Part shown: in pieces, positions 51,278 to 59,673 of the stretch
How positions within the stretch are numbered: the stretch's first letter is position 1
Layout of the letters: every line of letters begins with the position of its first letter
Source of the DNA: Nostoc sp. UHCC 0702
Lineage (GTDB): Bacteria; Cyanobacteriota; Cyanobacteriia; Cyanobacteriales; Nostocaceae
Direction: 5' to 3'
Assembly (NCBI GenBank): GCA_017164015.1
Contig: CP071065.1
Location: forward strand, 6,276,091-6,340,090
DNA: 64,000 bases
The notes under the pieces: generated by a model
Database searches by the model: none
The model's input: only the letters and a program-made list of their open reading frames with translations
What the model was told of the DNA's origin: nothing
Position numbers and translations under genes: made by a program

Positions 51278-51696
51278 GTCTAAATTATTTACTAGATACT
51301 AATATTTTGTCGGAGGCTAAACGACCTCATCCCAACGAGAAAGTAATGGAAAAGCTAAGGTTATATAGACAAGAAACAGCCACAGCTATCCTAGTTATCC
51401 ATGAAATGTTATATGGTTGTTTCCGTCTTCCTATTTCTAAAAAACGTCAAGATATAGAGGATTATATCAACAACGTAATTTTAGCAGAAATCCCTTTATT
51501 TGATTACGATCTAAAATCTGCACAATATCATGCTCAGGAAAGAGCTAGATTATCAAAAATTGGTAAAAATACTGGATTTATTGATGGGCAAATTGCGAGT
51601 ATTGCAGTTACAAATAACTTTATTTTAGTAACGAATAATGTAGCAGATTTTCAAGATTTTGATGGTATAAACATAGAAAATTGGTTCATTAATTAA
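51274..51696 (+). CDS. PIN-domain toxin (VapC)
   Basis: 140 residues with the PIN motifs MSLNYLLDTNILSEAKRP (D8), ILVIHEMLYGCFR (Glu), and TGFIDGQIASIAVTNNFILVTNNVADFQDFDGINIENWF carrying D106-like and the N-x2-D-F end motif. The GYGFIDG-type central motif is intact, so it should be an active ribonuclease. It forms an operon with the DUF2281 gene. The decayed IS begins only 22 bp after its stop. Confidence 0.9.
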   Translation: MSLNYLLDTNILSEAKRPHPNEKVMEKLRLYRQETATAILVIHEMLYGCFRLPISKKRQDIEDYINNVILAEIPLFDYDLKSAQYHAQERARLSKIGKNTGFIDGQIASIAVTNNFILVTNNVADFQDFDGINIENWFIN

Positions 51697-51944
51697 GATA
51701 CCGCATTGTTTATTCAACAGGACTTACGCAACTGGCACAGGCGATCGCTAATTACTGGTACTTTAGTACTACATAACTGACGCAACTGGCACAGGCGATC
51801 GCTAATTACTGGTACTTTAGTACTATAAAAAGGGGTTTTTGAAATCAGCCCTTTTTGAAATTGTTGATAGCAACTAATCAAGTAGATTCCGAAAAAGATT
51901 TTATGAGAAAATAAGTTGCGGGTGCATCGAAAAATCGATTAGCA

Positions 51945-53004
51945 ATGAAATTTACTAAACTTAATTATTGTCAATATCTACTGAGTAGTCAAATTAACTA
52001 TACCATGACTAATTTAGCAGAGCCTCAGCGAAAATATTAGTCATGATAAAATTAATTATTATCTGAAAAATGAAAAGTTAACTCCTCGAATACTTTGGGA
52101 TAATGTCAAAGATTTAATTGTCCCTGATGAGGATGCTTATATTATATTTGATGATCCTGTTTTAGATAAAAGATTTTCTGAAGAAATCGAGATAGTACGA
52201 AGACAGTATAGTGGTAATGAACACGGCATTGTCAAAGGGATTGGAATAGTAAGTTGCATATATGTTAATCCTAAAACTCTCAAATTTTGGGTAATAGATT
52301 ATCGGATTTTTCACCCTGATAATGATGGTTTGACCAAGATTGATCATGTAAAAAATATGCTACAAGGGCTTGTATATCAGAAATTACTACCTTTCGATAC
52401 AGTTTTAATGGATACTTGGTATGCAGTTAATAATTTAATGCTTTATATCGATAGTCTAAATAAAATTTATTATTGCCCTTTCAAGACTAATCGTTTAGTA
52501 GATGATAGTTTCGGTAAAGAAAAATATAAGAATATTGAATCTTTATCATGGAGTAATGAGGAACTAGAATGTGGTAAAATTATAAAAATAAAGGGGTTTC
52601 CTGCTGATAAAAAGGTGAAACTATTCCGGGTTACTGTCTCTACCGATAGAACGGATTATGTCGCAACTAACGACTTATCTCAAAGTTCTACAGATGTTAC
52701 ACAACAGGTGTGTAAAATCCGTTGAAAAATAGAGGAGCCAGCGCGTTGCGGGGGTTCCCCCCGTTGTAGCGACTGGCGTGAGTTTCATCGAGAAATCAAG
52801 CAACTAACTGGCATTGAATCATGTCAATGTCGTAAAGCTCGCCTTCAAAGAAATCATATTGCTTGTGCTATGTTGGTTTGGCTAAGACTCAAAAATTTAG
52901 CTAATAGCACAGGTCAAACTATTTATAAAATCAAGCATAGTTTGCTTTCTAATTATTTAATCGAGCAACTAAAACGTCCAGATGTTGCTATGTCGATAGC
53001 TTAG
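51945..53004 (+). pseudogene. Broken IS701/IS4-type transposase
   Basis: The pieces read as one protein: MKFTKLNYCQYLLSSQINYT, then a one-base shift after LAE near 52024, ISHDKINYYLKNEKLTPRIL, DAYIIFDDPVLDKRF (DDE Asp), GIVKGIGIVSCIYVNP, KFWVIDYRIFHPD, TVLMDTWYAVNNL (second Asp), IKGFPADKKVKLFRVTVSTD, then a TGA at 52723-52725 where TGG (Trp) is expected. A 45-bp palindromic insert interrupts EE-FHRE and is itself in frame. The end reads REIKQLTGIESCQCRKARL and RNHIACAMLVWLRLKNLA. Three lesions make it inactive. Confidence 0.85.
52738..52782. repeat. 45-bp palindromic insert inside the transposase
   Basis: Flanked by GAG on both sides. The centre GCGGGGGTTCCCCCCG is a hairpin and the ends CCAGCGCG and GCGACTGGCG are partly complementary. 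It adds exactly 15 codons without a stop. Confidence 0.75.
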
Positions 53005-53234
53005 TTTTTTTAGGCGCTCGGCGCGCTCCGCACGCCATTGCTTATGCCAGTTGCGTAAGTCCTGGGCGCAAAGGCGCAAAAAAGAAAGGATTTCTAAATT
53101 TTTTACTTTGTGTTGTATCAATTGCCTAAAATAAGGCAACAGATTTGACACCGTGTGATTCTTCTTTCAGCCAGCCAACTTACTTAGAGGAGTTGCTAAT
53201 TTGGTTGTATAACGGCAACATCGTTGGACATGAT

Positions 53235-53819
53235 ATGGCACATTTTACTATTGTCCTTGCCGCAGGTAGATCTACTCGTATGGGTACTTGTAAGAGTTCC
53301 CTATTTTGGAGTGGAGGTAAAACATTATTAACTTATCAGTTAGAACAGTGGCTAGATTTAGATTTTATACCTTTAGTAGTTTTGGGTTCACATAATAGTC
53401 ACAGACAAAAAGATTGCCCTCTGGGCAGTTTAGTGGTTATTAATCCTCATGCCTCTCATGGAAAAACATCGTCTTTACTAGCAGGATTAAAACAAATTCC
53501 TCCAGAGTTTGAATTATTAGCGATTTCCGCAGTTGATCAACCTCGAAATTTAAATATTTATCAACAATTATTACAAGCACATCAAGAAAAATCTGCCTTG
53601 ATTACTGCACCCACTTATCAAGGCAAAATAGGGCATCCATTATTATTTGCAAATGACATGCGATCGCACCTAGTAAATATTCGTGAAGAAACTTTAGGTT
53701 TACGCCAAATTATCAAAGACTTTTGTCCTGTAATTCACAAAGTAGAATTTCACCATCCAGAAGTGTTACTAGACATCAACACACCAGAAGTTTATCAACA
53801 ACAACTGCGAAAGCAGTAG
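53235..53819 (+). CDS. MocA/MobA-like molybdenum cofactor nucleotidyltransferase
   Basis: 194 residues from ATG 53235, which starts at MAHFTIVLAAGRSTRMGTCK. The first 30 codons of the longer frame from 53145 have no conserved sequence. The NTP-binding loop LAAGRSTRMG and the central ISAVDQPRNLNIYQQLL (metal Asp) fit the MocA/MobA family, with a later GKIGHPLLFANDMRSHL (G-H-P motif). MocA makes molybdopterin cytosine dinucleotide, used by the xanthine dehydrogenase family, so it may serve the enzyme encoded at 33-38 kb. The two are 15 kb apart, so the link is by function only. The gene lies just past the IS and may have lost its original neighbours. Confidence 0.82.
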   Translation: MAHFTIVLAAGRSTRMGTCKSSLFWSGGKTLLTYQLEQWLDLDFIPLVVLGSHNSHRQKDCPLGSLVVINPHASHGKTSSLLAGLKQIPPEFELLAISAVDQPRNLNIYQQLLQAHQEKSALITAPTYQGKIGHPLLFANDMRSHLVNIREETLGLRQIIKDFCPVIHKVEFHHPEVLLDINTPEVYQQQLRKQ

Positions 53820-53890
53820 ACTCTGCCATAGGGTTTCAGGGTAGGGGCGCGTTGATAAATATCCTCATTTGATAAAATACTTTGTGCCTT

Positions 53891-54112
53891 AGAGGTTGTT
53901 TGAAAAGTATCATTGCTAACATCAAAATCTTAAAAACCTAACCCCCCAAGCCCCCCTGACCCTAATCCCCATAAAATTCGGGTTTAGCCCGAATTTCATG
54001 GGGGCCCCGAGTTCCCTACGAGGGAATGGGGGTTTCAAAGCCTATCGACCTTTCGGGGAGAGGAATGGAAGCGGGGTTCTTAGTATACTTTTCGACTTTT
54101 CAAACATCCTCT
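53891..54112. mobile_element. MITE-like element with AGAGG(A/T)TGTTTGAAAAGT ends
   Basis: About 222 bp. Left end AGAGGTTGTTTGAAAAGTAT, right end (read inward) AGAGGATGTTTGAAAAGTCG. The interior holds hairpin repeats (ATTCGGGTTTAGCCCGAAT, GAGTTCCCTACGAGGGAA). No coding capacity. No clear target duplication. Confidence 0.6.
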
Positions 54113-54178
54113 TAGTGCCTTAGTGGTAAAAAATCTGGAACCACAAAGACACCAAGACACCAAGAGTTTTTATTCTTT

Positions 54179-56026
54179 TTAAATTCCGTAAGACCGAGGA
54201 TAGGGTTTGAGGAGTTTTTTAGCTTGATAGACATGAATAACATTAATCACTACCCCACCTCGTCGAATTGGTACTGTACCAATCTCCATCAAGCTGTTAA
54301 AGTGACTTTGATAGCTAGCAAACAAATCATTTCTGGTAATAAACGCAGCAGTAGTAATATAAAGTGCGTCTTCTCCTAGCCATTGTTCAGGTTTTGACCA
54401 AAAAGCAAAGCCACGCATATCCTTGCCAATGTCAAAACAAGTAATTGGTGTATCAGTTAAAGGTTTTAGGGACATGGCAATGGGCCCGGCTAAGTAATAG
54501 CGATTCGTAAATATAAAGCTAGAGTTCTCTAGCGCCGCACTCAAAACCGGAGATTCAGCAAAGCCGCGCCGCAGTTGTTGAATATCAATTAGTTCGGTTG
54601 AGGGGTCGTCCTTGGGAGGTAAGAAACCACCCATGAGGGCATATTGACCAGGCTTTTGCATTATTCCTGTTGTCACTTGCAAAAGCAGAATGAGTAAAAT
54701 GCTACTAACCGTAATTGCCGAACCTATGAGCCATCGCCGCACCCAACGCCGCGATCGCTTCTCCCAAATCACAGCCTGTTCCCCCAACAGCAAAGTTATA
54801 CCCCAAAATCCTGGCATCGACCAAGCCGGCAAAATTTGCCGATATCCTCCGATGAAAGTAAAACCTAAAATTATCGGCAGGGATACCCATAAAATCAGTA
54901 GCTTAGTTGTGTCTGAATTTTCATCAGGAAGTAGCGATTTCCGAGAGAAAAATTGAATAATTCGACTGAATAGCGATCGCAAACTTAGCCACCAAAGCGG
55001 AAATCCTATGGTTGGAAACAGATAAGCTACCCCAGCTAAACAGACGACTACTACATTCAGCAAATTGTAGCCACTCTTGGGCACCGCTCGCTCTGATTGA
55101 AAACGAAAGGATATCCAATCATGCTGCATGTTCCACAACAAAATTGGCAAGATAGTAATAATAAATAAGCCTAACCCCAGCCATGCCCAAGGAGAACGCC
55201 AAACACAGCGATGACGTGGACTCGTTAAACAAAACCCAATTAACCCCAAACCTAAAACAAAACCGTGATATTTACTCAGACAAGCTAATCCAACTAAGAT
55301 ACCAAGCAATGCTAAGCGGTAACTGGGGGTGTATGAGTGATACTGAGTTTTATTTAAAGTTAGTGGGTGGGATGAGGGGGATGAGGGGGATGAGGGGGAT
55401 GAGGGGGATGAGGGGGATGAGGGGGATGAGGGGGATGAGGGGGATGAGGGGGATGAGGGAGATGTTACTTCGTTATCTTTGCTGTTTCTAAATGCTATTT
55501 TTTTTGGAAAATTGGTGTCAGATGAGCGAGATTCATCCTGTAATAGGCTGTGCTTTTGATTACAAGGTTGCCGAAAAAATTCATTAATTGCACAATATAA
55601 ACTTGCCGACCAAAAAAACATTAGTGGACTGTCGGGTAGACTGAGGACACCAAAGCCAATTTGAAAAATCGGACTGATGGTAGCGATCGCTAATGTCAAA
55701 TTGGCAGCCTTGGCAGAGAATAATTTCTTGCTAGCCAAATACAATAGCAGCAAACTCCCTGTATGTAAAATCAGCGCTCCTAAGCGAATCGTAAATTGGG
55801 ATACATCTCCTGTCACCCACGGCCCAAAACCAGTTGTCAGCGACACCAGCAGAGGATGATCGAAATAACTCCAATTAAGATGCAGACTGTAAAGATAGTA
55901 GTAAGCTTCATCAAAAGTGGGGTAACAAAAGAAAGCAATTAACGCTCGAAACAGCAATCCCCCAACCAGCAAAAAAAGCGCTGATTGATGAGTTTTTCGA
56001 GCCAACCATTTTTGAGTTATTTGCAT
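54179..56026 (-). CDS. Glycosyltransferase family 39 (ArnT-like) membrane protein with an (SPS)n insert
   Basis: 615 residues. The N-terminal catalytic loop FDEAYYYLYSLHLNWSYFDHP carries the paired acidic residues (D39, E40) of GT39/ArnT enzymes, which transfer a sugar from a polyprenyl phosphate in the periplasm. About ten transmembrane spans follow (LFLLVGGLLFRALIAFF, LGALILHTGSLLLLYLA, ANLTLAIATISPIFQIG, LALLGILVGLACLSKYHGF and others). Residues 188-222 are (SPS) repeated eleven times with almost no variation, encoded by a 9-nt STRR, in a soluble loop between spans. The rest of the protein looks intact, so the insert is probably tolerated. The substrate is unknown. The start is ATG 56026. 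Confidence 0.85.
   Translation of the reverse strand: MQITQKWLARKTHQSALFLLVGGLLFRALIAFFCYPTFDEAYYYLYSLHLNWSYFDHPLLVSLTTGFGPWVTGDVSQFTIRLGALILHTGSLLLLYLASKKLFSAKAANLTLAIATISPIFQIGFGVLSLPDSPLMFFWSASLYCAINEFFRQPCNQKHSLLQDESRSSDTNFPKKIAFRNSKDNEVTSPSSPSSPSSPSSPSSPSSPSSPSSPSSPSSHPLTLNKTQYHSYTPSYRLALLGILVGLACLSKYHGFVLGLGLIGFCLTSPRHRCVWRSPWAWLGLGLFIITILPILLWNMQHDWISFRFQSERAVPKSGYNLLNVVVVCLAGVAYLFPTIGFPLWWLSLRSLFSRIIQFFSRKSLLPDENSDTTKLLILWVSLPIILGFTFIGGYRQILPAWSMPGFWGITLLLGEQAVIWEKRSRRWVRRWLIGSAITVSSILLILLLQVTTGIMQKPGQYALMGGFLPPKDDPSTELIDIQQLRRGFAESPVLSAALENSSFIFTNRYYLAGPIAMSLKPLTDTPITCFDIGKDMRGFAFWSKPEQWLGEDALYITTAAFITRNDLFASYQSHFNSLMEIGTVPIRRGGVVINVIHVYQAKKLLKPYPRSYGI
55361..55465 (-). repeat. In-frame 9-nt STRR inside the GT39 gene
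   Basis: About eleven nearly perfect copies of GGGGGATGA (plus-strand view), encoding (SPS)n on the minus strand. Same family as the arrays at 10262, 18108 and 57836. Confidence 0.95.
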
Positions 56027-56076
56027 TGACTCGAATTTCTCTCCTAAATATAAAAACTAATTTTAATTGCAAAGCC

Positions 56077-56259
56077 ATGAATTATTTAACTGAACTCGAA
56101 AGATATCTAGATGAACAAGGGCGCGTCAAAGAATGGCCCTCTAAACGAAATAAGGGAAAGTTCCAAAAGCTAGTTTTGGAGTATCTAGCGACAAAGTTTG
56201 AGGTTGGTGTCATCTATACAGAAAAAGAAGTAAACGCACTTTTAACATCCTTGCAGTAA
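56077..56259 (+). CDS. Short DUF2087-like protein, C-terminus truncated
   Basis: 60 residues from ATG 56077 (the 17 codons before it lack conservation). MNYLTELERYLDEQGRVKEW then PSKRNKGKFQKLVLEYLATKFEVGVIYTEKEVNALLTSLQ fits the start of DUF2087: a helix, the W-P-x-K-x6-K block, and a Y-T-E-K-E-V-N motif. The family usually continues with an R-R-x-L-V-D helix and a winged strand, which is absent here. The stop comes 17 bp before a solo MITE end (56277), so the tail may have been lost in an insertion or deletion event. It is divergent from the GT39 gene. Confidence 0.65.
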   Translation: MNYLTELERYLDEQGRVKEWPSKRNKGKFQKLVLEYLATKFEVGVIYTEKEVNALLTSLQ

Positions 56260-56676
56260 GTCCCCCGATGTAGTTTAACGTGAGTTCGACGAATTAAAAA
56301 AACGTGGAATCGCTCACGAAACATTAGGCTTTTTGGTCACTTACATTGTGTTTTGTGAGTAATACAGCAGATTGCAAGTTAATCGAGTACACCCCACCCC
56401 AACCCTCCCCTTACTAAGGGGAGGGTGCCCGATAGGGCGGGTAGTAAGTGTACTTCAATTACATGAAAAGTGCAGTTTACAGCACTTACTTTATAAAAAC
56501 TTTATCAAATAATTTAGTATTTACAATCGCGTCCTGTCGCTTGATCATCTCAGTTTTGGCAACTTTCAGCGTTGTATTAAGTCAAGCAATTATTATATTT
56601 TTTATGTAAAGCTACTTAAATAAATATACTTAGTCAAAGAATCTGATTATACTTTAATTGCGAAAACTAATAAGTT
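56260..56676. other. Intergenic repeats: solo MITE end and GC hairpin
   Basis: A single AACGTGAGTTCGACG end (56277-56291) of the 57681-57823 element family, then a common CACCCCAACCCTCCCCTTAC repeat with inverted partner (56388-56425). No gene is seen. Confidence 0.55.
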
Positions 56677-56822
56677 CAGGACTTACGCAACTGGCACAGA
56701 TATTTTTGGCGATGGTAGTCAAGAGTTAAGGGTCAAAAATCAAAAATCAAGCTTTTTTGGACTATTGACTTTTGACTCTTGACTACCCACACGAAAAAAA
56801 TATGACAATGCGCGTAAGTCCT
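56677..56822. mobile_element. MITE with GGACTTACGC termini, copy 2
   Basis: 146 bp, starts CAGGACTTACGCAACTGGCA and ends ATGCGCGTAAGTCCT. Both ends and the right-hand segment (ACGAAAAAAATATGACAATG) are the same as in copy 1 at 9239-9383. The interior differs in STRR units. It ends 26 bp before the PEP-CTERM gene and could carry part of its promoter. Confidence 0.8.
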
Positions 56823-56847
56823 AAAGTTTAAAAAAGATTTCTCAACC

Positions 56848-57669
56848 ATGCAACTCATCCATCTGTCTAATTCAATCAAAGGAGCGCTTTGCGCCGCCTC
56901 GGCAATGCTCGCATTAGGCGTTAGTGTACCTGCTTATGCGGGCACCATTTTCTTGTCTGGTGATACTAACATCGTGAATCCTTTGGTGGGATCATCAGGT
57001 CAGCCTGTAGATCCAGGGAATGTACAATTTTTTACTAATATCTTGCAAAATGGAACCAACGTAGTTGTGCAAAGCAATGATAATAGTGATCCTTTCGTAG
57101 CTAACGCTGAGTTTGAATTCAATAGTTTCTACAACAGTCTTGCTGGTGTAACATCTACTATTGTCAGCAGCCCAATTACTGAGAGTGTACTTTCTGATGC
57201 CGATTTATTTATAAGCTTTATGCCTGATGAATCCTTCGCTGCTGCCGAGATTGAGTCTCTGAGCGATTTCTTGAATGATGGTGGAACTATTTTTTTTCTT
57301 GGAGAAAATTTTGGTTTTGTAGATGAGAACGCACGTATTAATACAGCCCTTGCAGGCTTAGGCAGCAATTTGAGAATCATTGACGATTCGTTCGACGGTG
57401 GTTTTAATACTGCCACAGGCTCACAAATTGCATCAAATCCATTCACTGTTGGTGTCAACACTTTCACCTACGCGGCTCCATCTGAAGTATCCACCGTGTC
57501 CGGCGGTACAAGCCTCTTTTTTGGTACGACCGGACAAACTTTCCTTGCTGTCGAGAACACTACTCCAGTTCCGGAGCCGAGTAATGTTGGTAGCACAGTG
57601 ATAGTAGCTGGCGTAGGCGGCTGGCTGATCAAGCGCAAGCTTAAAGCTTCTCAAAAGGTTAAAGCTTAA
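56848..57669 (+). CDS. Exported PEP-CTERM protein
   Basis: 273 residues. Signal peptide: MQLIHLSNSIKGALCAASAM with a hydrophobic stretch to VPAYAG (cleavage after AYA). The body is Ser/Asn/Asp-rich and of low conservation, with an ALFISFMPDES-like segment and FLNDGGTIFFLGENFGF that resemble DUF4350/ThuA-type Rossmann-like folds. The C-terminus is a PEP-CTERM sorting signal: VPEPSNVGSTVIVAGVGGWL followed by IKRKLKASQKVKA. Exosortase processing and surface or matrix location are expected for such proteins. A MITE lies immediately upstream and another downstream. Confidence 0.82.
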   Translation: MQLIHLSNSIKGALCAASAMLALGVSVPAYAGTIFLSGDTNIVNPLVGSSGQPVDPGNVQFFTNILQNGTNVVVQSNDNSDPFVANAEFEFNSFYNSLAGVTSTIVSSPITESVLSDADLFISFMPDESFAAAEIESLSDFLNDGGTIFFLGENFGFVDENARINTALAGLGSNLRIIDDSFDGGFNTATGSQIASNPFTVGVNTFTYAAPSEVSTVSGGTSLFFGTTGQTFLAVENTTPVPEPSNVGSTVIVAGVGGWLIKRKLKASQKVKA

Positions 57670-57680
57670 GCGCTGTATTA

Positions 57681-57823
57681 ACGTGAATTCGACAGACCTC
57701 TCCCTCCCAACCTCCCTCTCCGCTTCGGAGAGGGAGGAGCAACCTAGGAATAAGGTTTTTAAGCTTTTCTCCTTGTAGGGAAAAGGTTTGGAGAGGGGTT
57801 TTTCAAATCCGTCGAACTCACGT
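57681..57823. mobile_element. MITE with ACGTGA(A/G)TTCGAC termini, TTA-flanked
   Basis: 143 bp. Left end ACGTGAATTCGAC, right end GTCGAACTCACGT, with TTA directly repeated at both flanks (57678-57680, 57824-57826). The interior holds CCTCTCCGCTTCGGAGAGG, a perfect small hairpin. A solo end of the same family is at 56277. Confidence 0.75.
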
Positions 57824-57835
57824 TTAGTTATTCTC

Positions 57836-57920
57836 CCCCTCATCTCCCTCATCTCCCTCATCTCCCTCATCTCCCTCATCTCCCTCATCTCCCTCATCTC
57901 CCTCATCTCCCTCATCTCCC
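57836..57920. repeat. 9-nt STRR array (CTCATCTCC units)
   Basis: Nine tandem copies of CTCATCTCC between convergent genes (PEP-CTERM and MmsA), the same unit as at 18108 and inside the GT39 gene. Confidence 0.9.
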
Positions 57921-57934
57921 CTGCTCAACCAATA

Positions 57935-59413
57935 TCAAAATTGCCGCGACCAGTCACTCGGCCAGCGTTCAACTACAACTTTAGTTTGCGTAAAAAACTC
58001 TACTGCGTGGTTGCTTTGTCCGTGCAAGTCGCCAAAAAAGCTTTCTTTCCAACCGCTAAATGGAAAAAATGCCATAGGTGCAGCAACGCCAATATTAATG
58101 CCAATATTACCTGCTTCGGCTTCGTAGCGAAATTTACGAGCTGCTGCACCGCTGCTAGTGAACAAACAAGCCATATTGCCATATTGACCGCTATTTACTA
58201 AAGCGATCGCATCATCAATACTATCCAAATGTATTAAACTCAACACTGGCCCAAAAATTTCTGTGCGGGCAATTTCTCCTGCTGGATCAACATTTTGCAA
58301 AATTGTAGGACGAATAAAATTACCATTTTCATAACTAAGAATATTCGCAGACCGCCCATCTACCAACAGGTTTGCACCTTCATCTGCTCCTTTTTGAATT
58401 AATCCCTCTATTCGAGTTTTACTTTCTGCGGTAATTACTGGCCCCATCTCTACACCTTGGTCTAAACCATTACCCACTACCCGCTTTTTGGCAGTTTCCG
58501 CGATCGCTTCTGTAAATGTATGACGTACTGCACCTACAGTAACGGCAATTGAGGCGGCTAAACAGCGCTGTCCTGCACAACCAAAAGCACTGTCAGCAGC
58601 GATGCGGGTAGTCATATCTATGTCTGCATCTGGCAAGACTATAATCGGGTTTTTCGCACCCCCTTGACATTGTACCCGTTTACCATTTGCTGCCCCCCGA
58701 CTATATATATATTTAGCTACCGGGGTGGAGCCTACAAAACTAATGGCGCGAATTTGGGGATGATCTAAAATGGCATCTACAGCCGCTTTTGCACCGTTGA
58801 CTAAGTTGACAACTCCTTTGGGTAAACCTGTTTTTTCTAGCAACTCAAAGATTTTTTGCATTGTCAGCGGCACCTTTTCCGAAGGCTTGACAATGTAAGT
58901 ATTACCGCAAGCGATCGCATAGGGTAAGAACCAAAAGGGAATCATCCCCGGAAAATTGAAAGGACAAATCACCGCCGCTACTCCCAGAGGTTGGCGAATC
59001 ATCATTTCATCAATTCCCCTGGCAATATCTTCTAAGTTAGTTCCCTGCATCATCATGGGAATACCACAGGCGACTTCCACGTTTTCAATGGCGCGACGCA
59101 TTTCGCCTTTCGACTCAGCCAAGGTTTTACCACATTCGGTGGTAATCGTGCGCGCTAAATCTTCAAAATGCTCTTCTAGCAAGTTCTTGAGTTTAAATAA
59201 ATACTGCGATCGCTCTGTAGGTGGAGTGCGTCGCCATGTCACAAAAGCTGCTGCGGCTGCATCTGCGGCTTGATTGACTTCAAATGCAGGTGATAAGGGA
59301 ACTTGAGCCAATAATTCTGCTGAGGCTGGGTTAATCACTTCTAAATATTCTGTAGTCTGTGATGCACACCACTGACCATTAATATAGTTGGGTAAGATAG
59401 GAACTGTATTCAT
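57935..59413 (-). CDS. mmsA: CoA-acylating methylmalonate-semialdehyde dehydrogenase (MmsA-like)
   Basis: 492 residues from ATG 59413, which begins MNTVPILPNYINGQWCAS like other family members. The upstream in-frame ATG at 59458 would put a 22-bp palindrome inside the coding region, so it is disfavoured. ALDH motifs: VICPFNFPGMIPFWFLPYAIACGNTYIVKPSE, FVGSTPVAKYIY (NAD loop), FGCAGQRCLAAS with the catalytic Cys, and EIFGPVLSL. The P-F-N-F-P-x-M-I-P-x-W and GQRC pattern is that of CoA-dependent MmsA in valine, inositol or thymine breakdown. No pathway partner is adjacent, so its physiological substrate is open. It converges with the PEP-CTERM gene. Confidence 0.9.
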   Translation of the reverse strand: MNTVPILPNYINGQWCASQTTEYLEVINPASAELLAQVPLSPAFEVNQAADAAAAAFVTWRRTPPTERSQYLFKLKNLLEEHFEDLARTITTECGKTLAESKGEMRRAIENVEVACGIPMMMQGTNLEDIARGIDEMMIRQPLGVAAVICPFNFPGMIPFWFLPYAIACGNTYIVKPSEKVPLTMQKIFELLEKTGLPKGVVNLVNGAKAAVDAILDHPQIRAISFVGSTPVAKYIYSRGAANGKRVQCQGGAKNPIIVLPDADIDMTTRIAADSAFGCAGQRCLAASIAVTVGAVRHTFTEAIAETAKKRVVGNGLDQGVEMGPVITAESKTRIEGLIQKGADEGANLLVDGRSANILSYENGNFIRPTILQNVDPAGEIARTEIFGPVLSLIHLDSIDDAIALVNSGQYGNMACLFTSSGAAARKFRYEAEAGNIGINIGVAAPMAFFPFSGWKESFFGDLHGQSNHAVEFFTQTKVVVERWPSDWSRQF

Positions 59414-59434
59414 AAAGACGGTGTTGGATTTGCA

Positions 59435-59456
59435 GAATATAGATGCATCTATATTC
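59435..59456. promoter_or_regulatory. 22-bp perfect palindrome upstream of mmsA (putative operator)
   Basis: Half-site GAATATAGATG followed by its exact complement, centred 33 bp upstream of the mmsA start codon. The position fits a repressor site over the promoter or 5' untranslated region. No named regulator site is recognised. Confidence 0.6.
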
Positions 59457-59522
59457 ATAGAGCATAAGGGATACAGCCATTAAAAAAGCACCCCTGATAT
59501 CTTGCACCATTCTCAATTAACC

Positions 59523-59590
59523 GTAAGGTGGGCAATGCCTGCGACGTAAAAATTGGGGTTTCATGGCACTAAAAGCATTGCCCACCCTAC
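59523..59590. repeat. 68-bp palindromic repeat (intact copy)
   Basis: Left arm GTAAGGTGGGCAATGC and right arm GCATTGCCCACCCTAC pair over 16 bp with one mismatch. The same repeat is broken by an insertion at 32245-32427. Confidence 0.75.
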
Positions 59591-59673
59591 AAAAATGTCA
59601 ATAACCCAACTGGAATAGATGTAAGACCCCCTAAAGGGATGCCGTGAGCATGTGATGGGATGCCGTAGACTGA

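Larger units (their letters stand above)
51718..53064 (+). mobile_element. Decayed IS (IS701/IS4-type) with 20-bp perfect inverted ends
   Basis: Both ends carry CAGGACTTACGCAACTGGCA as perfect inverted repeats (51718-51737 and 53045-53064 on the complement). Just inside the left end a 54-bp segment (GCAACTGGCACAGGCGATCG...) is tandemly duplicated at 51726-51833. The transposase inside has a frameshift, a nonsense codon and a 45-bp insertion. Two MITEs in the window share its ends. Confidence 0.85.
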
